DNA of 64,000 nt from Siphlonurus alternatus (Eukaryota > Arthropoda > Insecta > Ephemeroptera > Siphlonuridae): NCBI GenBank assembly GCA_949825025.1, contig OX463783.1, positions 12,001,628 to 12,065,627 on the forward strand. Direction: 5' to 3'. Position 1 is the stretch's first letter, and each line of letters opens with the position of its first letter. The position numbers were made by a program, and so were the translations under genes. Shown one piece after another: positions 24,819-37,800 of this stretch. The notes under the pieces are model-generated. The model did no database searches. It saw only the letters and a program-made list of their open reading frames with translations, and had not been told where the DNA came from.

Positions 24819-27212
24819 TAAGATCTGTAATGGGGAAAAAAAAATCTATCTCATTTTGTTTTATAATTTTTGAATCAATGTTCTATCTCAATCGTCTAAT
24901 GACTTTGGTTCCTATTTGGTAATAGTGTGATATGACGTGGTTTGTATGCAAAAATGGTGGAAGAATTTTTTGGGATATTCTCCTGGTTGGCTTTTAATAT
25001 ATGCTTTTTTTTTCTGCTTATTTTGAACAAAAAAAAATGTAACATCACAAAATGCAAGCTTTTTTAATATTATGACTAAATTAAAATTAATAAATTATTT
25101 ATTTTAAATTATTAAGGCATCATTAATTTAATTTAAATAATATTATTTATTTTATCTTGTTTGTTTTTTACTAACTTTGAAAATTGATCTGCTACCTTTT
25201 TTTTTCTATGCTTTTTTTCCTGCAAAAAATAACTTATATGCTTTCTATCTTATGTATAATAAGTTCTTTTACTAACAAACTTATGGCTCTCTTTCTATCC
25301 TGCTTTTAACATTCTATCTTATGTACTAACTTTATCCAACATAGATTTCAGACACATTATGAATCTCGATATCAAAACTCAATTAAAAGTAATTATCTAA
25401 TTTTCATACTTCAGAATCTCAATACTTATTAAGGACACCGTTTACATCTTAAACATTTTGAACAAATTTTTCTTGAATCTGATTTTTATTAACTGTCGTT
25501 TGTTTTTTTCAAATAAAAATAAAAGACTAAGAAAGCAGCGTTGTGTAGGAGAGCCTATATTGTTTGAAAATATTTTGAGAAAAAACTTGCTTTTATAATT
25601 TTGCAAGTTTAATTATAATTTTTTTTATAATGCCCACCGTTTTATTGTATTATTATTGTTTTTTATATACGTTTCAGAGCTTTTCAATTTTTAATTTATT
25701 TTATTATGACAAATTTATGTTTAAAAACATAAAAAATTATGCTAATTTTGTGATGTATATATTCAAAATAGTTATATTGATAATTTAATTTTTTTTAAAT
25801 GTCTTGTGTATAAAAATAGACTGAAAAAGTATAATCAGTTTGAATAAGCAAATAAATGATTTTGTTTAAAATAAATATTAGGAACAATTATTTTTCTTGT
25901 ATGTCAAAACAAACATTATATCATATAATGACAATTGATAATTTGTTTTTTTGATAAAAAAAAAGTGCACCACATAATGTTTTTGTTTATTTAATGAAAT
26001 TTTTCTCTTTTATTTTTTTTGAACACATTATAAGTTTGAAGTGTGTTCAGTGTATTAAAAAAAGGGAGGGAGAAATTCAAAAAATCATTGATGAAAAATA
26101 ATAATAAAAACGATTTTTTGAATTTGGAATGAAAAATACAATGTTGGAATTTTTGTGGGGGCAAATGTGGGGAGGGGGGTAATTTTTTAGTCTGTCTTTA
26201 AAACGGCAGGTCAGTGATCGTGCTGATGATAAGACACTTTTTTTGAATTATAAATAAAAATCATTTTTAAAAAAGTATTTTAATAAATATGGGTTTTATA
26301 TATTTTTTTTATTATATAAACTCTATTTGTTAAGATATTTTTTTTAAAATAATTAAAAAAAAATACTATGGAGAATAATAATGATGTCTCTACCTCAGCA
26401 CTAAAAAACGAAGTTCCTAATTCATTAAATAATCGATAAAATATATAATAGAAATAATTTTTAAAGATGATGAAAAAATGATAAAAAAAAATGAAAATTT
26501 TTTGCAGCTTATGTGCTCCGTTATAAAAAGAAAATTGATTTTTCATTTTTTTTTTTTTTTTTTGTGAGTGTATATGTAATTTTTTTGAATCAATTCTCTT
26601 TTTTGTCTATGTATATTATTATTAATTAATTAATTATTATTGTATGGAAAAATACATCCATCTTAGAATGAAAAAAATACATTTGGACCTGTAAAACAGG
26701 CCAAAATTTTTGTATAGTTAATGTTGTAGAATTGAAAAAATGGCAAAAAAAAATCATTACAACGTACAGTAACCAACTGGGTGTAAATTCTTGTCTAATA
26801 ATTGCAAACAATGTCACTTCTAGCTTTGAATTTCTTTTTACCAAATTTAGGCATATTTTAATGTAAATTTAGAATCAGTTTTGATAAAAAAAAATTAAAT
26901 TGTTTGCGGTTTGTATATGAGAATTTATATTATTATTTTATTATTAAACCCTTCATTCTTAATTTTAGTGCATTCTTAGTTAGCTAGTTAATTTCAAATA
27001 AACTTATAAATTGACTATTTATTAAAACAATTAATTTCTATTATTATTCATTATTAAGAAATATTATTTAAACAATAAATAATTGAAACTCTTAAAAAAA
27101 AAACTAGATTAATATTTAATTTGCAATATTTAGAGATTTAGCTTGATTATATTTTATTCTATTGAGTTGAAATTACCTGAATGAAATTTCAACCTTATCA
27201 GGTGCAATAATA
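24819..27212. other. A+T-rich intergenic sequence
   Basis: Dominated by T- and A-runs. A G-rich patch (GTGGGGAGGGGGGT, about 26167-26180) is the only local contrast. No gene recognised. Confidence 0.45.
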
Positions 27213-27214
27213 TA

Positions 27215-27579
27215 CAGTCTTTCTAACGTTAGAATACCCATGGAAAATAGTTCATGGATGACCTGTCAATCAACTGCAACAGCTGTAAAAAATGGCAGCC
27301 AACACTGAAAAATTTTCAATAGAGCTAGTGGACAGAAATATATGTTCATATTTTACGAAGATTTTCACATAAGTCGAGACAGATAATATTGCAAAGAAGT
27401 TTCAATAATTTAGCAATTATTATGCAACAGGTATCGAGTGTCTTTGATTTATTTTCAGCTACTTTATTTTTCTAGTGAAAGAACTATTTTTTTGTATTTT
27501 GTTGGCAACATGGGTCGGAAGAATACAAATCACTACGCCGAAGATGATTGACAGGGGTATTCTAACGTTTGAAAGACTG
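27215..27579. mobile_element. Mariner-like MITE, 365 bp, TA target duplication
   Basis: Terminal inverted repeats CAGTCTTTCTAACGTTAG... and ...CTAACGTTTGAAAGACTG are about 25 bp long. TA lies directly outside both ends (27213-27214, 27580-27581). The repeat resumes inside (CCTGTCAATCA / TGATTGACAGG) after an insertion of about 20 bp in the left arm. No transposase fragment is visible. A TA duplication with CAGT ends fits the Tc1/mariner group. Confidence 0.8.
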
Positions 27580-27739
27580 TAGGTGAGTCTAATTCTCATA
27601 AAATTTTCTTCGAGTTTAGGTAATAGTTAAGAAAAATATTAAAAACTAGTTAAATTTATAATAAAGTTGTTTCTCTACAGCTATAGGTATATAACTAGAG
27701 CGTTCTTATAGTATAGTGGCATAACAATTAATTCTTTAT

Positions 27740-27859
27740 AACCCGATTGCGTAGATGCAGTCTAAACTGTAAGCAAGGCCTAACTTTGATTGTTGGAACA
27801 ATCGAAATCATCAAAGTTAGCCCTGGCTTAGAATTAGACTTTATCTACGCAATCAGGTT
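27740..27859. mobile_element. Foldback MITE, 120 bp
   Basis: The left arm AACCCGATTGCGTAGAT is mirrored by ATCTACGCAATCAGGTT. Inner parts TAACTTTGAT / ATCAAAGTTA also pair, so nearly the whole element folds back. Flanks TAT on both sides may be a target duplication but are not distinctive in A+T-rich DNA. Confidence 0.75.
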
Positions 27860-27942
27860 TATATATTTGAAACATCAGGTTTAAAAATAAATTTCAATAC
27901 ATAAACAATTTTAATGATTTTTTAGACAGGCAACCATGTATA

Positions 27943-28256
27943 AATGAGATATTAGAATGCAAAAAATTTTAGTGGCTTAATCGAAAGAAGGCGTAAAAAT
28001 ATGGTACTGTGAATTTTTTCTGAGACCGGGAACTGTTTTTAAAAAATTATTGAAAGTCTATTTTATGACGTCACGGGCGGCACTGTTATATCCTCTTTCT
28101 TAAGGAGTGCCGCCCGTGACGTCATAAAAATAGACTTTCAATAATTTTTTAAAAATAGTTCTCGCTCTCAGAAAAATTTGAAAAAATTCCCATTACCATA
28201 TTTTTACCCCTTCTTTTGATTAAGCCACTAAAATTTTCACATTCTAATATCTCATT
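27943..28256. mobile_element. Modular foldback element, type A ends, copy 1 (314 bp)
   Basis: Almost the whole element is one inverted repeat. Outer arms start AATGAGATATTAGAATG and end CATTCTAATATCTCATT. The inner core contains TTTTTAAAAAATTATTGAAA, then TGACGTCACGGGCGGCAC, and its mirror, around the centre TTCTTAAGGA. No open frame. The core is shared with copies that carry different ends (28771, 48591, 51120, 52743). Confidence 0.9.
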
Positions 28257-28770
28257 ATGTATTTTCTTCGTGTAGACAACTAAAACCTTTATGGTTTAAA
28301 ATTCCTTTTGCACATGACCTTAAATTTTGATAAGAGACATAATGATTCATCGATAGAAGTATTATACATTTCAAGTAAAGAGTGGACTTTAACTTTTGTA
28401 GATAACATATACATTCGTTCGCTGTAATGACGAAAACCTACAAGTTTTTAGTTTAAATTCCTTTGGTTTAGTCAGTTGAGTCAGTTACAGTGAACTGTCC
28501 TCTCGTCATTGATTTGCACGCTAATTAGCGTGAAAAAGAAGTATATATTAGTGCCAATTATCGAGCGAGATGTACCGAGTCAACCTTTGTCCAACCTGCA
28601 CGCAAAAAGAGGTAAGTGAACGGAGAAGATGGCGCTGCTGAAGCAATAAGACAAAAATTTAATTAAGATGTTTATTATAGAAATTTGACATTTATATCAA
28701 TGTTCTGATAGTAAAGCTAATGTTATTTCAAAACTCAAGGATATGACCGAAACTCTACACTTGCGAGTAC

Positions 28771-29084
28771 AATGGACAACTTGCATGAAATTTTTTTATT
28801 GCATAAATGGATAAAGGGTGCAAAGTTATGCTATACTCTGAATTTTTTCAGATTTTTTTGAGAGCGGGAAATATTTTTAAAAAATTATTGAAATTCAGTT
28901 TTATGACGTGACGGGCGTTTAGCTCCTATCCTTTTCTTAAGGACAGACGCCTCGTGACGTCATAAAATCGACTTTCAATAATTTTTTAAAAATAGTTCCC
29001 GTTCTCTAAAAAAATTCAGAGTAGCATAAGTTTGCACCCTCTATCCATTTCTGCAATAAAAAAATGTCTTGCAAGTTGTCCATT
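28771..29084. mobile_element. Modular foldback element, type B ends, copy 1 (314 bp)
   Basis: Ends AATGGACAACTTGCA and TGCAAGTTGTCCATT, then TTATTGCA...AATGGAT. The core is of the same design as at 27943 (TTTTTAAAAAATTATTGAAA, CTTTTCTTAAGGA, GTGACGTCATAAAA). One CRE palindrome is intact (28955-28962), and the other is mutated to TGACGTGA. Confidence 0.88.
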
Positions 29085-30409
29085 CTGGACACCACGAACG
29101 TTACTCTTGCTTTGTTTGTATTTAATTATATTTATCCCAACAATAACAGTTGAAAATTTTATTCTTTAGAGAACTTAAGATTCCAAATTTTTTATAACAA
29201 CGAATGTTTTAATTAAGGCAGCACTTCGTTATAGTATGATCAAGTTTCTATTATTTACAAATAAAGGGTAGGTTTTAAACAATGACAAGATCAGTGTACA
29301 CTCAAGAGCTTAAAAAATGTCACTGAATTAATGTATATTATATAATTATATTTTTGTACATTCTATTTTGTAGTGAAGTATTGAACAATCCTAACTGAAT
29401 TCCACCTATAATTTTTACTTAGAATCAGTTTTTTAAATTTTGCAAGCTGAAAACGACCTTATGTAAATTTTTCATCATCACCTTTTGAAACTTGGAAAAT
29501 ATTCATATTTTATATAACACGTATTTCATTGGAAACAATTAAAAAAAAATCTTTGAAATATTATACAAAGACAAACTTCTCTTCAATGGTTTTTCTTTAC
29601 AGAATATTTTCTTCTCTCTTTTTTTCAAATATCTACATGACAACTACAAACAAATAAAAAAAAATTACAAACGAAATATACATTACAATGTATAAAGATT
29701 TTTTTTTTATTTCAAAGCAGAAAATAGATAAGTTTTTTCTCTTTTTTCTTTACGTCTAGCTAGTGAATTTGATAAACAGATTGGATGGGTATATAGTCAG
29801 TGAGTGCGAAAGACGAGAAACTGACTGAAGTAAAAGCAAAGAAAAACCTTCATTCGACAGAAGGGGAAATACATTCACATACTCACACTCGCATTTTTTT
29901 TTTCTTTCTTCTTTTTTTTTTCGTTTTTCTGCGCTGTCGGTGACAGTCTGGATATCATTAAGAAAATTGAATGTCGGATTGCACAAGACTCCCTCCCCCC
30001 CCTTCTTTTCTCGCGGCGCCCTCATGGTATAGTGGTGGTGGCGCCTATACTAGCGCCACCATCTTCACACCCTAAGGGCTGTTGTAAATATAGCAGCAGC
30101 AGTATAGAATCCCAGAGAAATGATAACGAGAAATTTCAACTTACCATATTGCATATTTTAATATCAAGAAAAAAAAATGTACGGAATAATATTATGATGA
30201 TTTTTCTTTATAAAATATATTTTTATTCGTGTTTTTTTTTTTAATGGAATGTTATATAATATGGAATATTTAAATTGATATAAAAATAAGGTTTATTTTT
30301 AAATATAATATAATTCAAAATATATCATTATTATATGTTTTATTGAAAATATATAGAAAAATGAATTTCTGATTATTATATTTTATACTATATACAGTAT
30401 TATAATGCA
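29085..30409. other. Intergenic sequence with a GC-rich island
   Basis: Mostly A+T-rich, with an island at 29930-30120 that includes TCGCGGCGCCCTC. It holds a perfect hairpin at 30036-30061 (TGGTGGCGC, loop CTATACTA, GCGCCACCA). A minus-strand open frame at 29756-30025 encodes a Lys/Glu-rich, unrecognised peptide and is probably not a gene. Confidence 0.35.
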
Positions 30410-30560
30410 TACCTATAAAGGTAGCATTGCACTGTTGCATCTGGGAGGTAATTGATGGTATCCTCCATCAATTACCGACCTATACCTAACTAAGGTTTCC
30501 ATGCTTTCCTCAGTCAACTAGGTAAATGTTAGGATGGATTGTTTGGCCATGGCCGCCCCA
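30410..30560 (+). repeat. tRNA-derived SINE, copy 2, with an internal hairpin
   Basis: Carries the core AAGGTTTCCATGCTTTCCTC (30492-30511) and AGGTAAATGTTAGGAT shared with the SINEs at 8495 and 56001. The B box is missing. In its place is a perfect 12-bp stem (GGTAATTGATGG at 30447-30458 with CCATCAATTACC at 30465-30476). Confidence 0.6.
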
Positions 30561-33500
30561 ATTTGAAAGATGACATATAAAATCCTAAGTATTACCAGGT
30601 AGTGCTCACGAAAAGCCAGGAAATTCAAGTAAAATGTCATTTCAGACCATTATCCTACAACAGAGTTCCGTAAATAAAATAAAATAAATATTCATTAATA
30701 ATGTATTTTATTTTACAAGTTAAATATCTATCCATACACAATTTTTATTTGATTGCAAGTTCACTTTTGAATTTGTTTGTAAGTTATAAATTCAATTGCA
30801 ACATAATGTCATTTAGAATTCACATTAAAAATGAAAAACATTATTTTGTGAATTGTCTTTGAGACAGTTAAAAGTACTTTGTGCAACAATTTATTTGAGA
30901 TTTTTTTTTTTCTTATAAAAATCATAGAAGAGCGAGAAGTAAGTACAAAGTAATAATAATAAATTTGATTGATGTTAAGTAATAAAAACATTGTTATTAT
31001 ACTTGAGACAACATTATTTCCATTTGCTTAATGGATTAAAACGAAAAATTTGTTTACCTTTTTTTTTTATCACCTATAATATTATATTTTTTTCAAGTTG
31101 CATTCAGTGTAAATTTGGTTATCACATTAATGTCAAATTAAATCGTAATTCTAAGAGTTGTTATGTTAAATGGAAATCAATAAGTCGTTATAAAAATGAT
31201 AGATTGATAAAATAAACAAATAAAAATCAACTTAATAATGTTTTAATACAGTTTTTGAAGTAATAAGAATAAATCTGAAGTATTGGTTTTATAATAATTC
31301 AAAAATAAAAGACGGAATTATAGTTTGAACAAGTGAAGTAAATCGATATAAAATTATAATTATAGTATTTATTGTATCTGCAATGTAATAAAACATTGTC
31401 GAATAATTTTTTTTACTGTCATGCAATTGTCAACTATTGCAGTAAAAAAAAACTTGGATATTTTACATGATACCATTTTTTTTCTTTCTTTAAGGTAGCG
31501 ATAATACGGATCAGCTGGCCCAATGCTAAAAAAATCCCATTCATAAAAATTATGAAAAAAATTTAAAGTGTTCTCCTCTACATCCCCTATCAGTATCGGT
31601 AAAATATCAGGTATACAAAAACGAGCTAGTTTTCGAATAAGATAGATAGATAAGATTTTTACAGAAAAATTGATTATAAATTATAAAGCTTTGGAGTTCA
31701 GAATATTTATGAGTAATTTTCAACTTTTTTGGTCAAGAAAAAAAAAAGCATTTGCAAATTCATGAATATTCCAAAGGTGTGCGAAATTTTCTGTCATAAT
31801 TTTTATCATGGAAAGCATTAATTACTACATTTCATTGATTTCATTATAATTAATGACAGTTTGGTTGCAGAAGAAATTAAACCAATATAATTAAAATTTG
31901 AAAACTATTTATAAAATTTTACTATTAAGCACTTTAAAACATGAAAGCATTCATTCTCGTAAAAAAACAAATAATAATGCCAACTCTGCCTGCTTATTAA
32001 TTGCTGTGACTACATACGCGATTTTAATTAATTTTTCTTGTCCAAACAAAAGGAACATAAATACGACACAGTAAAATGCAGTTCATATAACATTTAAAAT
32101 TAAAAATTGTATCGAATGATATTTCTCACCAATCTGCAGATACAACGTGTTATGATGAAAGAACGAGCAAAATGAAAATAATGTTTCTTGAAGCATTTTT
32201 TCCGTTTGGCTTAACTTCTCCCTTCTTTGGCTCATCAGCAAAGAAAAAAGAGGAAGGGTCTATAGTGTAAATACTTGGCAAGCCTCAGATATTATTTCTC
32301 TTCTTTAAGTGTATATGCCAAATACTTAGCTGATGCTGGCCCCGATACAAATAAAACATGTTGTAATTATTTTTTTTACTTGTTTAACTTTTTATTTATA
32401 AAAAAGAAAAATCAAGTATTAATTAATTAACTTTTTGTGCTTTAAATCTACTGGATTTTAGGGCATTATACACATGTCGTACAGATTCAATATGATTTAT
32501 GCATTGATTACTTTCATATAGACTTTGAAACAAATAATAGTTACACCAGTGTTGCATACAGTATTCTGAGTATTCATACATATTCTATTTTGATATAAAA
32601 TTTAAAAAAAAAATGCACATTAGGCTCAGAGAATTGGAAAATCTTATTTTTTCTAAAATGCAACTGACAAAGAGAAAACATGATTACCTGAGATACAGAT
32701 AAAGCAAAAGCTTTGATGACAACAATGATTTGATGCATTGAACAATGCATTTTCTGATTTAATCACTTTACTTAACAACAATGTAATGAAAACTTTAGAA
32801 TCTTTTTTATATTTTCATTCATATTATAAAAATATTATATTATAAAAAGTTAACCTATTTTCTTCCACTGAATAGAATTTTGCAAGTTAGAAATTATAAT
32901 CATCTTTCAAAATGAATCTCATTAAAAGTAATTTTAATTACAAATAAATCTTGTTAAAAAATTCTTTCAGATTAGGAAATTAACATTTTTTATATATATA
33001 TAATATAAAGCTTTATAAAGAAATAAATGTATAAAAAAAAAGTTTAAAAAATGAGGATAGCTTTTTTCTTTTTCCTTCTTTTCTTCTCAGCTCAGCTAAA
33101 AGGAAGTTTTCGAAAAGAAAGGCGAGTAGAGAAAATGAGATGCTGATCAGAGGGAATCTTAAAGTAGGGGTGGCGGATAAGGGAGGAAGGGAGGAATGCT
33201 GCCTATATTGAATACTAAAGAGAGGAATGATGTGAGAGAACCTTATCCAAATATTAGCCTCAACTTTTATTTCTCTTGAACCTTTGCATGAACTATCTAC
33301 TTCTCTTATTGAGGAGGACTTCAGTGTAGAATAGCTCGTGCAAAAATCTAATATCGTACTTTTCTTTCTTTCTTCTTATTTTAACGTCTATATATTATAT
33401 GTGAGAAAGGAGACTATTTTAGATCAATATATTTTCACAACGTTTGTTTTTGCTACAACGTATTCATTTTCCTATATAGAAAATATTTAATTGTCATTTG

Positions 33501-33634
33501 TTTTTATAAAATCTTAATTTATAGAATTATATTCTTAATTTAAGAATAATTTTTATTATTATTGTCACTTTTTTAAATTCTTGTACCTAATTTATAAAAA
33601 TCAAATTAAATTTTTGTTAGAATATTTTATGATA
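30561..33634. other. A+T-rich intergenic sequence with two mixed islands
   Basis: Islands at about 32160-32350 and 33060-33400 (purine-rich, with CTCAGCTCAGC) have ordinary complexity but no exon signals. A short palindrome GATGCATTGAACAATGCATT is at about 32732. No gene seen. Confidence 0.4.
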
Positions 33635-33769
33635 GTGTACACTTCTATCCTTAGAAAAATTACTCTCACCAACAGATGGCAATAGTATCGATGTATTGTT
33701 TAATAAATGAAAGGTATTGACGTATTGTCATCTCTTGATAGAAAATTTTTTCAAGGAGAGAAGTGTACA
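33635..33769. mobile_element. Foldback MITE with TGTACACTTCT ends, about 135 bp
   Basis: The left arm TGTACACTTCTATCCTT mirrors AAGGAGAGAAGTGTACA. Inner parts (CAGATGGCAATAGTATCGA against TTGACGTATTGTCATCTC) pair imperfectly. No coding capacity. A possible half-copy is at 59055-59110. Confidence 0.65.
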
Positions 33770-34379
33770 TTCATTAAAAAAAAATGCATGGCACTCCTTT
33801 CAAAAACTGATCTGTGATTAGAGAATTAATGCGATAACTCTTTTTTAATGAATATATTATGATTGTCCTGTACAGTACATGGCATGTATGCAGTCTTCAC
33901 TTTGAATTGGACAGTATAACTAGCAAGGGAAATGTTTCACGGCAAAGACTGTACATCATATTGCTCATTTCAGTTTTTAGGTTCATAAAAACCAAAAAAA
34001 AAACTTAAAAATTTCTTCATTTGAAATTACGTCATTCCACAATTAAAATAATTATATTAAACAGTATATATAAAATAATGATTTATTAATACATCATACT
34101 CACTGTTAAACACAGCTATCTAATAAATCAGTCAACAAGATTAAATAATTAACAGTGTAGCGAGAAATTAAAAGGAACTAAGAAACAGAACTTTAATGAT
34201 CTAATTTTTGATGCGTCAGTGTGTTTTAAGTTTAAAAATTAATCATATTATTAATTATTTATCCAGGAAGGTAGTTTACTCAATTATATATCCAATGATT
34301 CATGAATAATTTACATTTAATTCAAGACAAGAGAGAGAGAGGTATATTAGTGGTTAAACTATGATGTAGACAAATAGGT

Positions 34380-34402
34380 AAAAAAAAAAAAAAAAAAAAA
34401 AA
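34380..34402. repeat. Poly(A) tract
   Basis: Run of 23 A within a mixed-composition patch (34320-34560). No retroposon head was recognised upstream. Confidence 0.85.
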
Positions 34403-34935
34403 CAAGGAAAGAAAGAAACTAAATTAGAAATGAGTCGTCAGAAATAAAAGGTAGCAGCAATTAAGTCATTAGAACATCCGGTAGTGACGTAGTTCGGACT
34501 GTAACTAACACGGTAATTAGGGGAAGTGAAGTATATCAGAGAAATTATTACTGTCGGTAACAAACAAAAATGACTCAAAATTATTGATTGTATTTTTTTT
34601 GTTATAAACATATGCCATATTGCAATTATTATATATTTTTATGTACAAATAAAAAAGAGGGTTGCAAAATCATTTTTAATAGACATTTCATGTTACCTTT
34701 AATCACTTGTAACATGTAATTGTGTTTGTAAGGGTTTTAATTATTTACAAATGTAAACTTTGCTTGATACTTAAAATTTATGTACTTTATTATGTAAGTT
34801 GTTATTTTGGCAGTAATTGAATTAATTGTATCTCATACACTTGCAATTATACGTAAAAATTATCAGCAATACTTCAGACATTTATTTATGCGTATAAAAT
34901 TCATGTGTCAAATTATGAACTAAGTTATTATTTAC

Positions 34936-35250
34936 AATGAGATATTAGAATGTGAAAATTTTAGTGGCTTAATCGAAAGAAGGGGTAAAAATATGGTACT
35001 GTGAATTTTTTCAGATTTTTCTAAGACCGGGAACTATTTTTAAAAAAATTATTGAAAGTCTATTAGGGCGGCACTGCCCTATATTTTTTCTTAAGGAGTG
35101 CCGCCCGTGACGTGTCATCAAAATAGACTTTCAATAATTTTTTAAAAATAGTTCCCAATCTCAGAAAAATCTGAAAAAATTCACAGTACCATATTTTTAC
35201 CCCTTCTTTTGATTAAGCGACTAAAAATTTTCGCATTCTAATATCTCATT
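34936..35250. mobile_element. Modular foldback element, type A ends, copy 2 (315 bp)
   Basis: Same outer arms as the copy at 27943 (AATGAGATATTAGAATGTG to CATTCTAATATCTCATT) and the same core (GGGCGGCACTGC, centre TTCTTAAGGAGTGCCGCCCG). The left arm lacks the TGACGTCA motif and the right one is broken to TGACGTGTCA, so this copy has lost both CRE palindromes. Confidence 0.9.
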
Positions 35251-36851
35251 TTTGCTTTTTTTGTACAATTTTAGGAGAGTAACAAAACATATATTTAAGC
35301 AAAATCCAATTCTTATATCATCTCACTAGACTCAGCACTACTAACAAAAAGTATTTGCAAGTATTTTTGTTGTCAATTTTTTATACTTCATCAAATTATT
35401 TTAAATAAATTGGTCGCAGATTTATTATATATGTGAAGGATAGGTATAAATTAACCATAAGATAATTGAAGCGTTAATTACCAATATATTATCTTGCTAC
35501 ATGACTGTAAGTTCTCTACTTCCTCAACTAACTTTTGATCTCAGCTTCTTCCTTATCTTGTGGTAACTTTACTGGAAACTTGAATGACTGCACAGAAATT
35601 TGGTGGTCCGAAATTGGTAATTTTTTACACTACAATTTTTCTGTAAATTTCCCCATCTTCTTTATTTATATTAATACCCTGCTAGGATAGTCCTAAATAA
35701 TTTTTTTCCATGTTAAATTTGCATGTAGTTCTTAGTTGCCTTGTAAAAATTTAAAGTTGCTTTGTATTACAACAAGTTATTTACATATTCAAAAACTATC
35801 AATTAGTCATCATTGTGACAAATCTTAATGCAATTTCAGCTTTAGTGTAATATTTTTATGGAGTTTTTCATATAATATATACATATATAATGCAGCTATA
35901 AATATAGCAAAGCTTCTATTATAATAATTATATTATGATAAATATTAAGATTGATTGATTGGTTGGTATTTTGGGGCAACTGACACATTTTGGTCATGTA
36001 TGCCCCCATAATAAATATAAATATATATTATAATTATAATATACTCGTATTATAAGCTTTGCTATACAATTTTTTGATCTATTAATCATGCACTACAAAT
36101 TTTAATTTTAATATATTTTTATTTATATATTCTTCATATAATTAATAATTATATAAATTAGTTCATCACATTTTGCAGTTCCCCATAAAATTTTCAACGG
36201 TAAATATTAAACAACCCTAAAATTTATGAACTCTGCTATACCTTAAAAATGATTTTCAATTAAAAAAATATAACAATAAATCTAATTAATAAAAATTGCA
36301 TTACAAAAGATTCATCAGTAATAAAAATTATGAAATAAAAAAAAAAAGTTATGGATAATAATGATTATATAAAAAATATATAATTTTTTGTGACGAAAGT
36401 GATGACAATGGACGTTGGCCAGTACAATACACAGCCCAGGTGTTAACCTTGAATGTAGCTCGCCTTCATTTAGTTCGTAACTATAGCAAAAATTTATGTA
36501 TAAAAAAATTATACTTTTATTATAATAAAATTATTATTTAAAAATATTACTATGTGTCATATTTAAGTACTACATATAATATTTTTTATAAAACTCATTA
36601 ATCATTAGTAATTACGTTATACAAGTCGCTATATGTAATAATATTATGATAGTACATCGTTATAATAAATATTATATTGGTTATGTTTATTTAATATTGC
36701 AATGACGTCATTAAAATTAAATTTATATTGAAATATAAAGATGATGGAAATTCCTTATTTGATAATAGACTAAAAAAAATGCCCTTCAAATAATGTATCT
36801 ACACTTTCAAAGACCGGTAGAATTAAAATTTAATTGTAAGAAAAAAATGTA
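35251..36851. other. A+T-rich intergenic sequence
   Basis: Contains a short hairpin at 35973-36006 (GGGGCA / TGCCCC with TGATTGGTTGG just upstream) and a CRE palindrome AATGACGTCATT at 36701-36712. No gene recognised. Confidence 0.4.
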
Positions 36852-36970
36852 TATAGTCATCTAGGCTTATCTTAGGTGTGACGTCACGTGACCCTCCCAT
36901 TAGAATTGTATTGGAAGACAAAGAAAAAAGGTTCATGACATCAAACCAAAGAAAATATGAGACGACTATA
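36852..36970. mobile_element. Probable MITE with TATAGTC ends, about 119 bp
   Basis: Left TATAGTCATCT and right AGACGACTATA are inverted repeats. Inner GGTGTGACGTCACGTGACC opposes GGTTCATGACATCA. The element holds a fused CRE/E-box string TGACGTCACGTGA at 36879-36891. A lone end (AAGACGACTATA) is at 39064-39075. Confidence 0.5.
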
Positions 36971-37720
36971 TTCTATAAATTTAATACTTCTTCAAATGTA
37001 ACACTTGCAATACAATATTTTGGAAATTTTACCAGTATTTTCTTTGTCTGTTGAGGCTGTATTTCATATTGATTGATGCAAATTTTAATTGGCGTTAGGA
37101 CAAGGTGTTCCATGCGGCCACGTATACGTAATTATTCTAATTATTTAATTATATAATTCGAAATGTTTAAAACTTCAAGTGTCTGTACTTCATATGGCAA
37201 TAGCAAAGCAGGCAAAGCATGCATTTATCTGAAAATCAAGGTGTATTTACACTTTGGAACAGCATGAAAGTTTAAAATTTACTAACAATTTTTGTCAGTG
37301 TATAGCAAAGATATGGCTGTGATGGTCATTAAATTAATTTTGTTTGAAACAAAAGTATCATTAAATTCGCAAATTAGGAATTAAAATGTAATTAGCAAAC
37401 CGAGTTTCTCAACATTACAAAAGTTACAGTTTTAATTGAATTTGTCATTAATTTAAATTTATTAAACAATCGCATCGTATATCTGTAATTTAACAATGAA
37501 AAATAAATAATGAATTACATGCAAAATATGGTAAGAGTAACAACAATTTATTTGTTTTGAAATGTAAACATTTTAGATTAAATATGATATGATCAAGTTT
37601 AAACAGGACATATATATGAATCAATAAATCATTAATTAAATTTAATTAATTAATTAATTTAGTGTAAACTCACTCTTCTTAATTTAAATACAGATATATA
37701 ATGAATTGAGTAATTGATAG

Positions 37721-37723
<3 letters not shown>
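36971..37723. other. A+T-rich intergenic sequence
   Basis: No gene or repeat family recognised. A TTAATTAATTAATT run occurs at about 37645-37660, just before the GA tract. Confidence 0.4.

Positions 37724-37798
<75 letters not shown>
37724..37798. repeat. (GA)n microsatellite, about 75 bp
   Basis: Uninterrupted GA dinucleotides. This is the second of three long GA/TC tracts in the window. Confidence 0.95.

Positions 37799-37800
<2 letters not shown>

Noticed and set aside
29756..30025. 89-residue minus-strand open frame with a Lys/Glu-rich segment
   Set aside because: No recognisable domain, low complexity from poly-T/C tracts, and no promoter or splice context.
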